64,000 nt of DNA from Niallia sp. Man26 (GTDB lineage: Bacteria; Bacillota; Bacilli; Bacillales; Cytobacillaceae), in assembly GCF_022049065.2 (NCBI RefSeq), contig NZ_CP095744.1, positions 868,001 to 932,000 on the forward strand, written 5' to 3'. Made by a program: the position numbers and the translations under genes. A model generated the notes under the pieces. The model saw only the letters and a list, made by a program, of their open reading frames with translations. It did not search any database and had not been told where the DNA came from. Below are positions 43,520-52,887 of this stretch, in pieces (position 1 is the first letter of the stretch; each line of letters opens with the position of its first letter).

Positions 43520-44194
43520 ATGAACATACTCTTAGCGGAAGATGATTTCCAGCTTGGTGAGCTAGTTGAATATATGTTAAAGAAGAAGGGCAGCTATAAG
43601 GTCGATTGGGTTACGGACGGGGAAGACGCATACGATTACGCGAAAGCCTCACACTATGATATATTGATATTGGATTGGATGATGCCTAATGAGGATGGTG
43701 TGTCTGTTTGCAGACGGTTAAGATCCAGCGGCTATTCTGGAGCAATCTTAATGCTGACTGCTAAAGATGCTGTAGAGGATCGAATCATCGGATTGGACGC
43801 GGGAGCAGATGACTATCTTGTAAAGCCCTTTGAAATTGAAGAGCTCCTTGCCCGCTTGCGTGCTCTGTCCCGACGCAATTATGCACCTATTCTTGAAGAG
43901 CAGCTGTCCATTCATGAAATGCAATTAAACAGGCTCAGCCAGACAATCTCCAATGGAGCAGAAGAAGTACAGTTAAGTCCTCGTGAGTTCCAGATGCTCG
44001 ACTTGCTCGTGCAAAACCGTGGACAAGTGCTGCCAAGGGAAGTGATTCTTGACAGGATTTGGGGTTTGGATGCAGATGTATCCATGAAAATAATTGATGC
44101 AACAGTCAAGCTGCTCCGCAAGAAGTTGGACATGATTGGTCAAAATGGGCTGCTCCAAAGTATAAGGGGGGTAGGTTATAAATTTGAAAGCTAA
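43520..44194 (+). CDS. OmpR/PhoB-family response regulator
   Basis: 224 aa. Receiver domain with acidic pocket (LLAEDDFQ), phosphorylated Asp in DILILDWMMPNEDGV near residue 53, Thr/Lys in LMLTAKDA and LVKPFEI. C-terminal winged helix (LSPREFQMLDLLVQNRGQVL, then the DATVKLLRKKLDMI recognition helix and a GVGYKFES end). Stop overlaps the kinase gene by 11 bp. Likely cognate of the next gene and perhaps a controller of the PspA cluster via the repeats at 41485. Confidence 0.9.
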   Translation: MNILLAEDDFQLGELVEYMLKKKGSYKVDWVTDGEDAYDYAKASHYDILILDWMMPNEDGVSVCRRLRSSGYSGAILMLTAKDAVEDRIIGLDAGADDYLVKPFEIEELLARLRALSRRNYAPILEEQLSIHEMQLNRLSQTISNGAEEVQLSPREFQMLDLLVQNRGQVLPREVILDRIWGLDADVSMKIIDATVKLLRKKLDMIGQNGLLQSIRGVGYKFES

Positions 44195-45611
44195 AATAGC
44201 GTCACTTGTTTCTATCTGGAAAGGACGAGACAACCAGGATATCTTTAAAAGCACTCAATATCGGCTGACTGCACTTTACAGCGGCTTGCTAATGCTGTTT
44301 TTGCTCCTGTTCATTATTGTTGTTTATTTGCTATTATATTTTACTATTTTTAAGGAGCAAGAACGCGAGCTGAAGGTGACTGCAGAACAGGAAGCAACCA
44401 GTATTGAAGCCTATTTGACACAGACAAATCAAACTAATCTTCTTGAATTTCAAAACCAGAAATCACTGGAGAAGGATGTAGATCAGTTTTTCTTTTATGT
44501 TGTTAATACTTCTGGTTCACTTGTTCTGGGAGATGAAACGGTGTCTGATTCCCGGTCTGAAATTTTAAACAAGCTGGATGGCTGGGATCCTTCTGAAAAC
44601 GAAATTCGCAGTGAAACGATAAAAGTGGACAATATAACAGCCGAAAGAAGATTTAAAACGAGAGGCAGAGTAGAAGAGTTTGAGTCAGATCAAAAGCAAG
44701 AAACCGTGCGGCTCCTTGTAGCAGCACAGCCTATATACCATCATGGCCAAGAAATCGGCTTGCTTTACATAGGTAAGGAAATCTCGTTTGCGTACCAGCT
44801 TTTTAAAATGCTTCCCTTTATCCTGCTAGGGATAGCCGTTCTTTTTATGGGAGTCGCTATTTATATCAGCTACTATATGTCCAAAAAAGCGATGATTCCG
44901 ATTTCAAGAACGTTTGCGAGACAGAAGGAGTTTGTTGCAGACGCGTCTCATGAATTGCGGACACCGTTGAGTGTGATGCTATCTTCTATAAATGCAATGG
45001 AAATGACAGCAGAGTTTAAAGAAGAGGATTATTCACACAAGCTTCTTTTAAATATGAAAAATGAAGTGAAAAGAATGACCGGTTTAGTCGGAGATTTATT
45101 AACAATTGCCCGATCAGACATGGAGAAAATAGAGTTGGCAAATGAAACCTTCGATTTTTGCCCATTAGCAAAAAAAACAATCCAATCTTTAAAAATGCTT
45201 GCTGATTCGAAACAAATTAAATTATACTTACATGCCCCTGAAGCACTGATTGTGCATGGAGATTCACAGCGTTTTACACAGCTGTTGTATATTCTAGTAG
45301 ATAATGCAATTAAGTATACTCCGAACGGCGGAGAAGTCTTGCTGTCATTGGCTGCTGATGGGAGAGAACTAGTGGTGGAAGTTAAAGATACTGGCATCGG
45401 AATCGACCCGAAAGATCAGCAGCGAATCTTTGACCGTTTTTATCGCACAGATAAATCAAGAACAAGACAAGTCGGGGGTCATGGCCTTGGGCTTTCTATT
45501 GCAAAATGGATTGTCGACAGCTATGCAGGGACGATTCACGTAAGCAGTGAAATAGGCAAAGGAAGTGTGTTTTCCATTAGAATTCCTATACAAAAAGAAA
45601 ATGATAAATAA
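44184..45611 (+). CDS. Sensor histidine kinase
   Basis: 475 aa from TTG 44184 (GGGGGG/GTAGG upstream). Two membrane helices (about residues 35-55 and 205-230) flank a ~150-residue extracellular sensor. HisKA phosphorylation site in FVADASHELRTPLSVMLSSI; ATPase N box DNAIKYTPNGG, G1 box VKDTGIGIDPKD, F box FDRFYRTDKSR and G2 GGHGLGLSIAKWIV. Partner of the overlapping response regulator. Signal unknown; the neighbourhood suggests cell-envelope stress. Confidence 0.9.
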   Translation: MKAKIASLVSIWKGRDNQDIFKSTQYRLTALYSGLLMLFLLLFIIVVYLLLYFTIFKEQERELKVTAEQEATSIEAYLTQTNQTNLLEFQNQKSLEKDVDQFFFYVVNTSGSLVLGDETVSDSRSEILNKLDGWDPSENEIRSETIKVDNITAERRFKTRGRVEEFESDQKQETVRLLVAAQPIYHHGQEIGLLYIGKEISFAYQLFKMLPFILLGIAVLFMGVAIYISYYMSKKAMIPISRTFARQKEFVADASHELRTPLSVMLSSINAMEMTAEFKEEDYSHKLLLNMKNEVKRMTGLVGDLLTIARSDMEKIELANETFDFCPLAKKTIQSLKMLADSKQIKLYLHAPEALIVHGDSQRFTQLLYILVDNAIKYTPNGGEVLLSLAADGRELVVEVKDTGIGIDPKDQQRIFDRFYRTDKSRTRQVGGHGLGLSIAKWIVDSYAGTIHVSSEIGKGSVFSIRIPIQKENDK

Positions 45612-45627
45612 TCTGTTTGATGACAGG

Positions 45628-45666
45628 GAAAGAGCCTAATCTTTAGGAGAGGTTAGGCTCTTTTTG
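45628..45666 (+). terminator. Terminator of the two-component operon
   Basis: AAAGAGCCTAA pairs with TTAGGCTCTTT across a 13-nt loop, followed by T5. Confidence 0.85.
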
Positions 45667-45670
45667 CGTT

Positions 45671-45687
45671 AGTCGAAAATTGTCGAT
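45671..45687 (+). promoter_or_regulatory. Tandem Spo0A-like (0A) boxes before the sinI-like gene
   Basis: AGTCGAA (45671) and TGTCGAT (45681) each match TGTCGAA at 6 of 7 positions and are spaced 10 bp. In Bacillus subtilis sinI is activated by Spo0A-P through upstream 0A boxes. Confidence 0.5.
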
Positions 45688-45744
45688 AAAAAACAGTTTT
45701 GTATTTATAGAATTTTTTGTAAAATTAAAATATAAGAATAAGTA

Positions 45745-45817
45745 AAGGGCAAACTGCTTGAAAGAGTAGGGCGCAAAGCAACAGATCTAAGGGATTTCTA
45801 TGATGGCTGTGCTGCCT
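45745..45817 (+). promoter_or_regulatory. Cyclic-di-GMP-I (GEMM) riboswitch
   Basis: It matches the GEMM-I consensus: GGGCAAAC at the 5' side of P1, a P2 hairpin CTGCTT-GAAA-GAGTAG with a GNRA loop, the junction GGCGCAAAGC, the CTAAGG of the P3 receptor loop, ATGATGGC, and the closing TGCC that pairs with GGCA of P1. Seven bases after the aptamer lies the Shine-Dalgarno AGGAGG of the sinI-like gene, so ligand-dependent control of translation is plausible; I see no clear intrinsic terminator between them. Confidence 0.85.
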
Positions 45818-45834
45818 AAAAACCAGGAGGGCGT

Positions 45835-45954
45835 ATGGCTGACACAAGTGCTGAATTAAAATTGGATATGGAATGGATTCAATTAATAGTAGAAGCAAAA
45901 GAACTTGGATTAACGATTGAACAAATTAAAGAATTTATTAACCAGCAGAGCTAA
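45835..45954 (+). CDS. Anti-repressor SinI-family protein (39 aa)
   Basis: ATG 45835 after AGGAGGGCGT. The sequence DMEWIQLIVEAKELGLTIEQ, then IKEFINQ, matches the SinI/SinR dimerisation helix pair (usual pattern D-x-E-W-x-x-L-x-x-E-A-x-x-x-G-x-s-x-e-E-I). SinI binds SinR and frees biofilm operons. Here it follows a c-di-GMP riboswitch and 0A-like boxes, and its terminator is shared with a convergent diguanylate cyclase. No sinR is in the window. Confidence 0.8.
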   Translation: MADTSAELKLDMEWIQLIVEAKELGLTIEQIKEFINQQS

Positions 45955-45981
45955 GCGTTTTTAACATACATATATGGATAG

Positions 45982-46015
45982 AAAAAAGGTCAAATCTATA
46001 GATTTGACCTTTTTT
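45982..46015. terminator. Bidirectional terminator between the sinI-like and GGDEF genes
   Basis: AAAAAAGGTCAAATC and GATTTGACCTTTTTT form a long perfect stem with a 4-nt loop and T-runs both ways. Confidence 0.9.
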
Positions 46016-46024
46016 ATTACCAGC

Positions 46025-47590
46025 TTATTGTTTGATAAATTCCGGCAAAAACATTTGAGCATTATTTCGTCCGCTCCGTTTGGCAGTATAAAGTGCGGCA
46101 TCTGCTTCTCGCATTAAAGTTTGAATAGTTTCGGCAGCATCATTTGTAATAAAGGCTGTATGGGAAACACCTAAGCTTAAAGTAGTATATATATTTATTT
46201 CGTGAACGGTGGCGAAGCTTTCTGAAACTTTCAGGCGGATAACATTGGCTAAACGGTATGCTTCATTTAAGGACGTTTCTGGAAGGAGGATGATAAATTC
46301 TTCTCCTCCGTATCTACCAATTATATCTTCGTCACGAATGGTTTTCTTTGCTACTTTAGCTACATGAGATAAAACGATATCTCCAGCTTCATGTCCGTAT
46401 TGATCATTAATTTTTTTGAAAAAATCTATATCAAACATAATGAGAGAGACATTTGCTTGAATTGTTGAAGCTGAAAGCATTTCTTCTGCTTTTTTTAAAA
46501 AATAGGTACGGTTGTATACTTGTGTAAGGCCATCAATAGATGCAAGCTGCTTGAGCATTTTTTGCATTTCTATCTTTTCTGTAATATTAACAAACGAGAC
46601 TATTTTCCCTATTTTCCCTAACCTATTATCCTCGACAAGAGAGAAATGTACTTGATGATAAATGTTTCTATTCCCTTGATTCCATTCATAGTCACAATCT
46701 ACACCTTTATCAATAATCTTCATAAGCTTTTGGTTGCCTATAAGAAGGCTGCTTAAAGGTTTTCCAATCACAGAAGCATTTAGACTTGGAATGATAGGAA
46801 GTATAGCATCATTATAATCAAGGATTACACCATTTTGATTTAATACAATAACCCCTTCTTTCATTCTCTCAAATACAGTATCCCTAAATATTGGCATTAC
46901 ATTGAACATCTTGAAGGTCAGAAGAGCAATAGAATGAAATATAAAGGATAAGCTCATGGATACTGGTCCAAGATCAATTCCATAAGGGCTTAGATTGTTT
47001 AAGTAAAAATAATTTGCAATAATTGGGAAAATTAAGCCTGCTGACATAGTAACTATTTGTATTCGAAACATAAAGGAAGCATTTTTCAGTTGTTGTAGCA
47101 ATGTAATAATACTAACAGTTAAACAGAAGAACATATAAAAAGCATGAACATAAAATAATGGTCCATATTCCAACTTTAAGATAGGAAACGGTACATCGCT
47201 TCTTAGCGCAACAGAAGAGTAGTACAGATGGTGAAGGTCATTGGTTGCTTGCATGAAAATTGTAAAGCATGGAATTAGAAATAGGATGTAATAGTTCCAC
47301 TGCTTTAGCTTTTGGCCAACGTATTCCAAACACATTAAAAAGAGAAAGGCCGGAATAAAAGGCATAACAAGATACTCAATAGTTACCCAAAGTTTTATTG
47401 TCTTAAGAGAGGTGCTTGATAACTCAAAGACATAAAAAAAGGAAAATATAGAGGAAAATAAAGTTGCATATTGATAAAATCTGGCACCTGGTGCACCTTT
47501 CAGCTTAAAGTAGGAAAATATGTACAGAAATAAGCTTAAAGAACCTGCAACAATAACCAATAGTATATAAAAAATCAATTCGTTATACAT
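46025..47590 (-). CDS. Membrane-anchored PAS-GGDEF diguanylate cyclase
   Basis: 521 aa from ATG 47590 (TTG 47608 is also possible). Residues ~1-225 are a seven-helix N-terminal membrane sensor of the kind found on histidine kinases (histidine kinase N-terminal 7TM type). A PAS-like segment follows (ERMKEGVIVLNQNGVILDYN), then a GGDEF domain from about residue 360 (IDGLTQVYNRTYFLKKAEEM, active loop RYGGEEFIILLP). GGEEF is a catalytically competent signature. No RxxD I-site is evident at the usual position. Product c-di-GMP could be read by the riboswitch next door. Confidence 0.88.
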   Translation of the reverse strand: MYNELIFYILLVIVAGSLSLFLYIFSYFKLKGAPGARFYQYATLFSSIFSFFYVFELSSTSLKTIKLWVTIEYLVMPFIPAFLFLMCLEYVGQKLKQWNYYILFLIPCFTIFMQATNDLHHLYYSSVALRSDVPFPILKLEYGPLFYVHAFYMFFCLTVSIITLLQQLKNASFMFRIQIVTMSAGLIFPIIANYFYLNNLSPYGIDLGPVSMSLSFIFHSIALLTFKMFNVMPIFRDTVFERMKEGVIVLNQNGVILDYNDAILPIIPSLNASVIGKPLSSLLIGNQKLMKIIDKGVDCDYEWNQGNRNIYHQVHFSLVEDNRLGKIGKIVSFVNITEKIEMQKMLKQLASIDGLTQVYNRTYFLKKAEEMLSASTIQANVSLIMFDIDFFKKINDQYGHEAGDIVLSHVAKVAKKTIRDEDIIGRYGGEEFIILLPETSLNEAYRLANVIRLKVSESFATVHEINIYTTLSLGVSHTAFITNDAAETIQTLMREADAALYTAKRSGRNNAQMFLPEFIKQ

Positions 47591-47835
47591 CAAATTGTAG
47601 TACTCCAATAATTTTAAATGGATCTAACAAAAACTTGGCTGATTATATTAGTATGTCATTCTTCAATTATACTTTAAGATACTGCATTAGGTAAGCTATT
47701 TTAGAAACTATTGAATAGTGATGGAGTACCTTCGTACACCATGTTCATGCAAAAAAGGCATCAGTAATACAAAAAATAATAAATAACATCCTACATAGGA
47801 AACTTTTAACATCCTTATACAGGCGAGGGATACTT

Positions 47836-49026
47836 ATGAAATTATTTAAATTAACAGTCATAATAAGCTTTTCACTGCTATTTTTAACAGGCTGCTGGGA
47901 TAGAGCGGAGCTATCAGAGGTGTCTATCGTAACAGGTGTGGCAATCGATAAAGGAAAAACGAAAAAATACAGGTTAACCATTGAGACCACGGAAGCGAGA
48001 GAAATGAATTACCAAACTGCAACAGGCATGGCCCCATCATTTGTTTATTCATTAGAGGGGGATGCAGTAGGAGAAATTGCTCATAAATTTAATATATCTA
48101 ATGCATCTCGTCTAGTTTACTCTCATATGAGACTCCTTGCAATTAGTCAGGAAGTGGCGGAAACCGGCACGATGGACTTCATGGATTTTTTTGACCGCAA
48201 CAGAGAAATGCGTGATGACTTTAGTATAGTGATCGTTAGAGGACAAGATGCAGGAAGTTTGTTGGAAGTTACAAATATGTACAAAAAAAGCCCGTCCTTA
48301 AAAATCTTTACACAATTGAATACGATGCAGAAAGAGTGGGGCGGGGCACCTGATATTAAGTTAAATGATTTTGTGCGTTTATATAATGCACAAGGTCAGT
48401 CTCCTGTCCTTGCAGCAGCCCGATTAATTGGTGATCCAAAAAAAGGAGGAAATGTTGAGAACTTAAAGAGTGAAGTCCCTGAGAGTTCAGTAGTTATTGA
48501 CTCAATTGGCGTAATCAAAAACGGTAAACTCGTTGGTTTTGCAACATTAAAGGAAGTTAGAGATATGCTCTTTATTCAGGGAAGAATAAAGAATACAGAA
48601 TTGACGGTTAAATGTATTAAGGGAGATAAGAAGTTTGGCTATCGTATTACTAGCACAAAAACAAAGGTAACAGCGAAAGAGAAAAATGGCCTTCCAACCT
48701 TCCATGTTAAAATTAAGGCAGAAGGCTATTTAGAAAGTACAGGTTGTACAAATGAATTTAAAAAGGAGTCTGCTTTTGAAGGGCAGGAAAAAGCTATTAA
48801 CAAAATGATGGAAGACGAGATAATGCGATTTATTAATAAATCTAGAGAAGAGTATAATGCGGATATATTTGGTTTTGGAGAGTTTTTACGAGAACAAGAT
48901 TATAAGCACTTTAAGAAATACGGAGTTCAATGGGATCAAGGCTTTGCCAAAGCAGATATAAATATTACTTTCGCTGCAGAAGTAAAAAGAACTGGTTTGA
49001 GAAGCAATCCATATATGATGAAATAA
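47836..49026 (+). CDS. Ger(x)C-family spore germination lipoprotein (orphan)
   Basis: 396 aa. Lipoprotein signal MKLFKLTVIISFSLLFLTGC, then WDRAELSEVSIVTGVAIDKG, the diagnostic start of GerAC-type C subunits; family C-terminus with INKMMEDEIMRFINKSREEY and DIFGFGEFLREQDYKHFKKY. The C subunit joins A and B subunits in nutrient receptors of the spore inner membrane. Here no A or B subunit is adjacent, so it is an orphan or pairs with distant subunits. Confidence 0.88.
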   Translation: MKLFKLTVIISFSLLFLTGCWDRAELSEVSIVTGVAIDKGKTKKYRLTIETTEAREMNYQTATGMAPSFVYSLEGDAVGEIAHKFNISNASRLVYSHMRLLAISQEVAETGTMDFMDFFDRNREMRDDFSIVIVRGQDAGSLLEVTNMYKKSPSLKIFTQLNTMQKEWGGAPDIKLNDFVRLYNAQGQSPVLAAARLIGDPKKGGNVENLKSEVPESSVVIDSIGVIKNGKLVGFATLKEVRDMLFIQGRIKNTELTVKCIKGDKKFGYRITSTKTKVTAKEKNGLPTFHVKIKAEGYLESTGCTNEFKKESAFEGQEKAINKMMEDEIMRFINKSREEYNADIFGFGEFLREQDYKHFKKYGVQWDQGFAKADINITFAAEVKRTGLRSNPYMMK

Positions 49027-49044
49027 ATAATTGATATTCACGTG

Positions 49045-49072
49045 AACCTCGACCAATATGTCGAGGTTTTAA
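49045..49072 (+). terminator. Terminator of gerC-like gene
   Basis: AACCTCGAC pairs with GTCGAGGTT (6-nt loop), then TT. Confidence 0.8.
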
Positions 49073-49180
49073 ACTTTCTTTTAAAATAATTTACTTTAAT
49101 GGTAGCTTACGTTATTATACGTAGAAATACTGTGTACATAAATATTCTATGTACTTCACTTTTGAATGGAGTTTAGAGAA

Positions 49181-49483
49181 ATGAAAATATCTTTTTTAGG
49201 TTTATTATTACAAATAGTATTCGTTCTGTTGATAACCATGTTTAATCATGTGCGCGTTTTTGTTATGGAGCAATACTCTATCTATCATGTAGCTTTATTT
49301 GAGTTGTTTATAGGTTTGGGTAGCTTTATTTGCGGAATTATCGGGCTGGTAAAAAAAGAAAATATAATGCTTTCCTTTTTTGTTATGGGGTTTAGGCTGC
49401 TGATTTGCATCTATTTTGTTTTTATATATCTATTAGGAGAAGCGGGGAATCCACCACCTATTCGGTGGCTTTATTTTATCTAA
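49181..49483 (+). CDS. Small membrane protein, unknown function
   Basis: 100 aa from ATG 49181 (GGAG 9 bases upstream). Three predicted membrane helices (ISFLGLLLQIVFVLLITMFN; HVALFELFIGLGSFICGIIG; FVMGFRLLICIYFVFIYLLG). No family recognised. Single gene. Confidence 0.55.
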   Translation: MKISFLGLLLQIVFVLLITMFNHVRVFVMEQYSIYHVALFELFIGLGSFICGIIGLVKKENIMLSFFVMGFRLLICIYFVFIYLLGEAGNPPPIRWLYFI

Positions 49484-49938
49484 AAATTTGTTGTTCACAT
49501 GAATTTATAAAAAAGTAGCCATTGGTAACAATAGATATTAGAGGAACAGCTTATTTTCAAAGCTTATCTTTCTTAGAAACGAAGAAAAAAATCATTATAA
49601 ATCAAAAAGACTTTAAATTATTGTTTATAATTTTTAATTGAAAAAATTCCTACTTAAAAAATGCCGATTTCTGTTGTTCAATTGAGAATAACTGCTGATG
49701 AATAGTAATGAAATTCGGCAATAAATGAATTAAACTACAGCGTCCTTAAGAAAAAATGTTGATTTTATCGATTTTTTGATAGCCTTTTCATTTTATCTAG
49801 ATTAAAATAATTACATTTTTTATTTGATTATAAATAATGATTGTTTTATAATACTAATTATTAATTTAATATTATTAAGTTATAAAATTTATTGTTAATT
49901 TAATAATACATCAAATCACTTTTAGGAGGAAATTTTTT
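49484..49938. other. AT-rich leader region of ahpCF with a candidate PerR box
   Basis: 455 bp without a gene. TTATAATACTAATTA at 49846-49860 matches the PerR consensus TTATAATNATTATAA at most positions (left half perfect). ahpCF is a known PerR target in Bacilli, so this is plausible but not decisive. AGGAGGAAATTTTTT precedes ahpC. Confidence 0.4.
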
Positions 49939-50502
49939 ATGTCATTAATCGGTAAAGAAGTAGCAGAATTCTCAGCTAAAGCATTTCACAACGGTGAGTT
50001 CATCGATGTTTCTGAACAAAATTTAAAAGGTCAATGGAGTGTAGTTTGTTTCTATCCAGCAGATTTCACATTCGTATGCCCAACTGAATTAGAAGACCTT
50101 CAAAACCAATATGGTGCTTTGAAAGATCTTGGAGTAGAAGTTTATTCTGTATCTACTGACACTCACTTCACACATAAAGCATGGCACGATCATTCTGATG
50201 CTATCGGAAAAATTGAATACATAATGATCGGTGACCCTTCTCAAAAAATCTCTCGTATCTTTGATGTGTTGAATGAAGAAGAAGGCCTTGCTGATCGCGG
50301 CACATTCATCATCGATCCAGACGGAGTTATCCAAACAGTTGAAATCAATGCAGACGGAATTGGCCGTGATGCAAGCACGCTTGTAAATAAAATTAAGGCT
50401 GCACAATATGTTCGCAACAATCCAGGTGAAGTTTGCCCGGCTAAATGGCAAGAAGGTTCTGAAACACTTAAGCCAAGCCTTGATCTTGTAGGAAAGATCT
50501 AA
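49939..50502 (+). CDS. ahpC: Alkyl hydroperoxide reductase subunit C (typical 2-Cys peroxiredoxin)
   Basis: 187 aa. Peroxidatic Cys in [17 protein letters not shown] near residue 46 and resolving Cys in [11 protein letters not shown] near 166, as in AhpC. Also the conserved [15 protein letters not shown]. It reduces H2O2 and organic peroxides with electrons from AhpF, which is encoded 12 bp downstream. Length matches Bacillus AhpC (187 aa). Strong ribosome site. Confidence 0.96.
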   Translation: MSLIGKEVAEFSAKAFHNGEFIDVSEQNLKGQWSVVCFYPADFTFVCPTELEDLQNQYGALKDLGVEVYSVSTDTHFTHKAWHDHSDAIGKIEYIMIGDPSQKISRIFDVLNEEEGLADRGTFIIDPDGVIQTVEINADGIGRDASTLVNKIKAAQYVRNNPGEVCPAKWQEGSETLKPSLDLVGKI

Positions 50503-50514
50503 GGAGTGTCATCA

Positions 50515-52044
50515 ATGATATTAGATGGAGACATTAAAGCACAATTAGAACAATATCTTCAGCTGATGGAAGGCGACGTTTTATTAAAGGTTAGTGCAGG
50601 TACTGATAAAGTATCTACTGATATGCTTGCTTTAGTAGATGAACTGGCAACTATGTCGCCAAGAATTAAAGTAGAAAAGACTACTTTACAAAGAACACCA
50701 AGCTTCAGTGTTAACCGTATCGGAGAAGACACTGGTGTCATCTTTGCAGGAATTCCATTAGGCCATGAATTTACTTCATTAGTTTTGGCACTGCTTCAGG
50801 TTAGCGGAAGAGCTCCTAAAGTAGACCAAAGCTTGCTAGACCAAATTAAGAACATCAAAGGCGAATACCATTTCGAATCGTATATCAGCTTAACTTGCCA
50901 TAACTGCCCAGATGTTGTTCAAGCATTGAATGTGATGAGCATTTTTAATCCGCAAATATCACATACAATGATTGACGGCGGAGCATTTAAAGAGGAAGTG
51001 GAAAGCAAAGATATCATGGCAGTGCCAACTGTTTTCGTAAATGGTGAGCCATTTGGCAGCGGCCGTATGACTTTAGAAGAAATTCTTAATAAAATCGGCA
51101 GCGGTCCAGATGCTTCTGAACTTTCTAGTAAAGACCCTTACGACGTACTAGTTGTCGGCGGCGGTCCAGCAGGTGCTAGTGCAGCTATTTATGCAGCACG
51201 TAAAGGGATTCGCACAGGGCTTGTTGCTGAACGCTTTGGCGGTCAAGTAATGGATACATTAGGTATTGAGAACTTCATTAGTGTGAAGCATACTGAAGGT
51301 CCTAAGCTTGTTGCCAGCCTTGAGGAGCATGTGAAGGAATACGGCATTGATGTAATGAACTTACAGCGTGCTAAGCGTTTAGAAAAGAAAGATTTAATTG
51401 AATTAGAGCTGGAGAATGGTGCAGTTCTTCAAAGTAAATCTGTCATTCTTTCTACAGGAGCTCGTTGGAGAAATGTAGGCGTGCCTGGTGAAGCTGAGTT
51501 TAAAAACAAAGGTGTTGCGTACTGCCCTCACTGTGACGGACCATTGTTTGAAGGAAAAGACGTAGCTGTTATCGGCGGCGGTAACTCTGGTATTGAGGCT
51601 GCAATTGATTTAGCTGGTATTGTAAAGCATGTTACAGTGCTTGAATTCATGCCTGAACTAAAAGCAGATAAAGTACTGCAAGATCGTCTATACAGCCTTC
51701 CAAACGTTACAGTATTAAAGAACGTACAAACAAAAGAAATTACCGGTACAGATAAAGTAAACGGTATTTCTTATATCGATCGCGATACAGAAGAGGTTCA
51801 TCATGTTGAACTTCAAGGTGTGTTTGTTCAGATTGGTCTTGTGCCAAATACTGACTGGTTAGGTGACACAATCGAACGTACTCGCTTCGGTGAAATCGTT
51901 GTAGACAGACACGGTGCTACAAACATTCCTGGAGTTTTTGCTGCAGGAGATTGTACAAACAGTGCTTATAAACAGATTATTATTTCCATGGGATCAGGGG
52001 CAACGGCGGCTCTAGGCGCATTTGATTATCTGATTCGCAACTAA
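50515..52044 (+). CDS. ahpF: Alkyl hydroperoxide reductase subunit F
   Basis: 509 aa from ATG 50515 (AAGGAG 8 bases before). N-terminal tandem thioredoxin-like domain with [14 protein letters not shown] (CxxC) near residue 130. FAD motif [20 protein letters not shown]; redox CPHC in [16 protein letters not shown] motif [16 protein letters not shown]-terminal FAVGDCT-like [14 protein letters not shown]. Transfers electrons from NADH to AhpC. Co-transcribed with ahpC. Confidence 0.96.
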   Translation: MILDGDIKAQLEQYLQLMEGDVLLKVSAGTDKVSTDMLALVDELATMSPRIKVEKTTLQRTPSFSVNRIGEDTGVIFAGIPLGHEFTSLVLALLQVSGRAPKVDQSLLDQIKNIKGEYHFESYISLTCHNCPDVVQALNVMSIFNPQISHTMIDGGAFKEEVESKDIMAVPTVFVNGEPFGSGRMTLEEILNKIGSGPDASELSSKDPYDVLVVGGGPAGASAAIYAARKGIRTGLVAERFGGQVMDTLGIENFISVKHTEGPKLVASLEEHVKEYGIDVMNLQRAKRLEKKDLIELELENGAVLQSKSVILSTGARWRNVGVPGEAEFKNKGVAYCPHCDGPLFEGKDVAVIGGGNSGIEAAIDLAGIVKHVTVLEFMPELKADKVLQDRLYSLPNVTVLKNVQTKEITGTDKVNGISYIDRDTEEVHHVELQGVFVQIGLVPNTDWLGDTIERTRFGEIVVDRHGATNIPGVFAAGDCTNSAYKQIIISMGSGATAALGAFDYLIRN

Positions 52045-52053
52045 ATATAATAT

Positions 52054-52092
52054 AAAAGGCTTTCGGTAACTAGTTTGCCGAAAGCTTTTTTT
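52054..52092 (+). terminator. Terminator of ahpCF
   Basis: AAAAGGCTTTCGG pairs with CCGAAAGCTTTT, followed by a T-run. Confidence 0.85.
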
Positions 52093-52113
52093 TACCTTCT
52101 ATTTGTTCCCCTA

Positions 52114-52590
52114 TCATAGCTTCCGTAACCTGTCACTGCTCCGTTCAACAAGGAATTGTAATAAATACAATAAAGGAGCTTTCATAAAGAAATAAATAAA
52201 AAACTGCACATTGTTAAAGCGAACTAATGTATAGTATTTAAGTTTCTTTGCAGCAAAAGTATAAGGAAATGCGAAAAAAGCATGTATTAATGCATTGATT
52301 ATCATAAACTTTTTGAAATTCCCATAGGCTATCTTTAATGTCCACATGGAAATGAAAATAAATGGACCAGTATTAAAAGGCAATTCATCGACCCAATAGG
52401 TGTTTGGCTTATTATAAAAAACCCACCACTTACGGTCTTTGCCAACTTTTGCATGCAAAATTTCAATAATGCCAATTATTAAGGTAGCAGGAAGAAATCT
52501 TTTTATATTTTTAACACTGATAAAATATAGCGACAACCATGAAATCGTAACCATACAAATATTAAGTAGCGATTGAATTTTAAATGACAT
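52114..52590 (-). CDS. CBO0543-like membrane protein, function unknown
   Basis: 158 aa, four to five hydrophobic helices (LNICMVTISWLSLYFISVKN, RFLPATLIIGIIEILHAKVG, then WWVFYNKPNTYWVDELPFNT and more). The KWWVFY…ELPFNTGPF pattern resembles small Bacillus membrane proteins of the CBO0543 group. The ribosome site is weak (AGGGTTC). Role unknown. Confidence 0.6.
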   Translation of the reverse strand: MSFKIQSLLNICMVTISWLSLYFISVKNIKRFLPATLIIGIIEILHAKVGKDRKWWVFYNKPNTYWVDELPFNTGPFIFISMWTLKIAYGNFKKFMIINALIHAFFAFPYTFAAKKLKYYTLVRFNNVQFFIYFFMKAPLLYLLQFLVERSSDRLRKL

Positions 52591-52830
52591 ATTGAACCCT
52601 CACACTTTTTTTATTAGGATTCTTTTTTTAGTATTTATTATTCATAAAAAGTGTTTTCCGTACACTGCTGTAGTACTGAAAAGTCTGTTTGATATTGGAG
52701 GGCATACAGCTTGAATAAGAGCAATGAAAGGAGAAAATTTTCATACGCCAAGCATGCTAGATGGAGAAACCACAACCTCTGCTAGCGCGCCATTTTCAGA
52801 AAAATGATTTTTTAACTCTTATAAGAAGAT

Positions 52831-52867
52831 AAATCCCCTTCTAAATTAATGTTAGAAGGGGATTTTT
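52831..52867. terminator. Bidirectional terminator
   Basis: AAATCCCCTTCTAA pairs with TTAGAAGGGGATTT, followed by T-runs on both strands, downstream of the AraC gene. Confidence 0.85.
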
Positions 52868-52887
52868 AAAACAACAGTATGCTCTCC

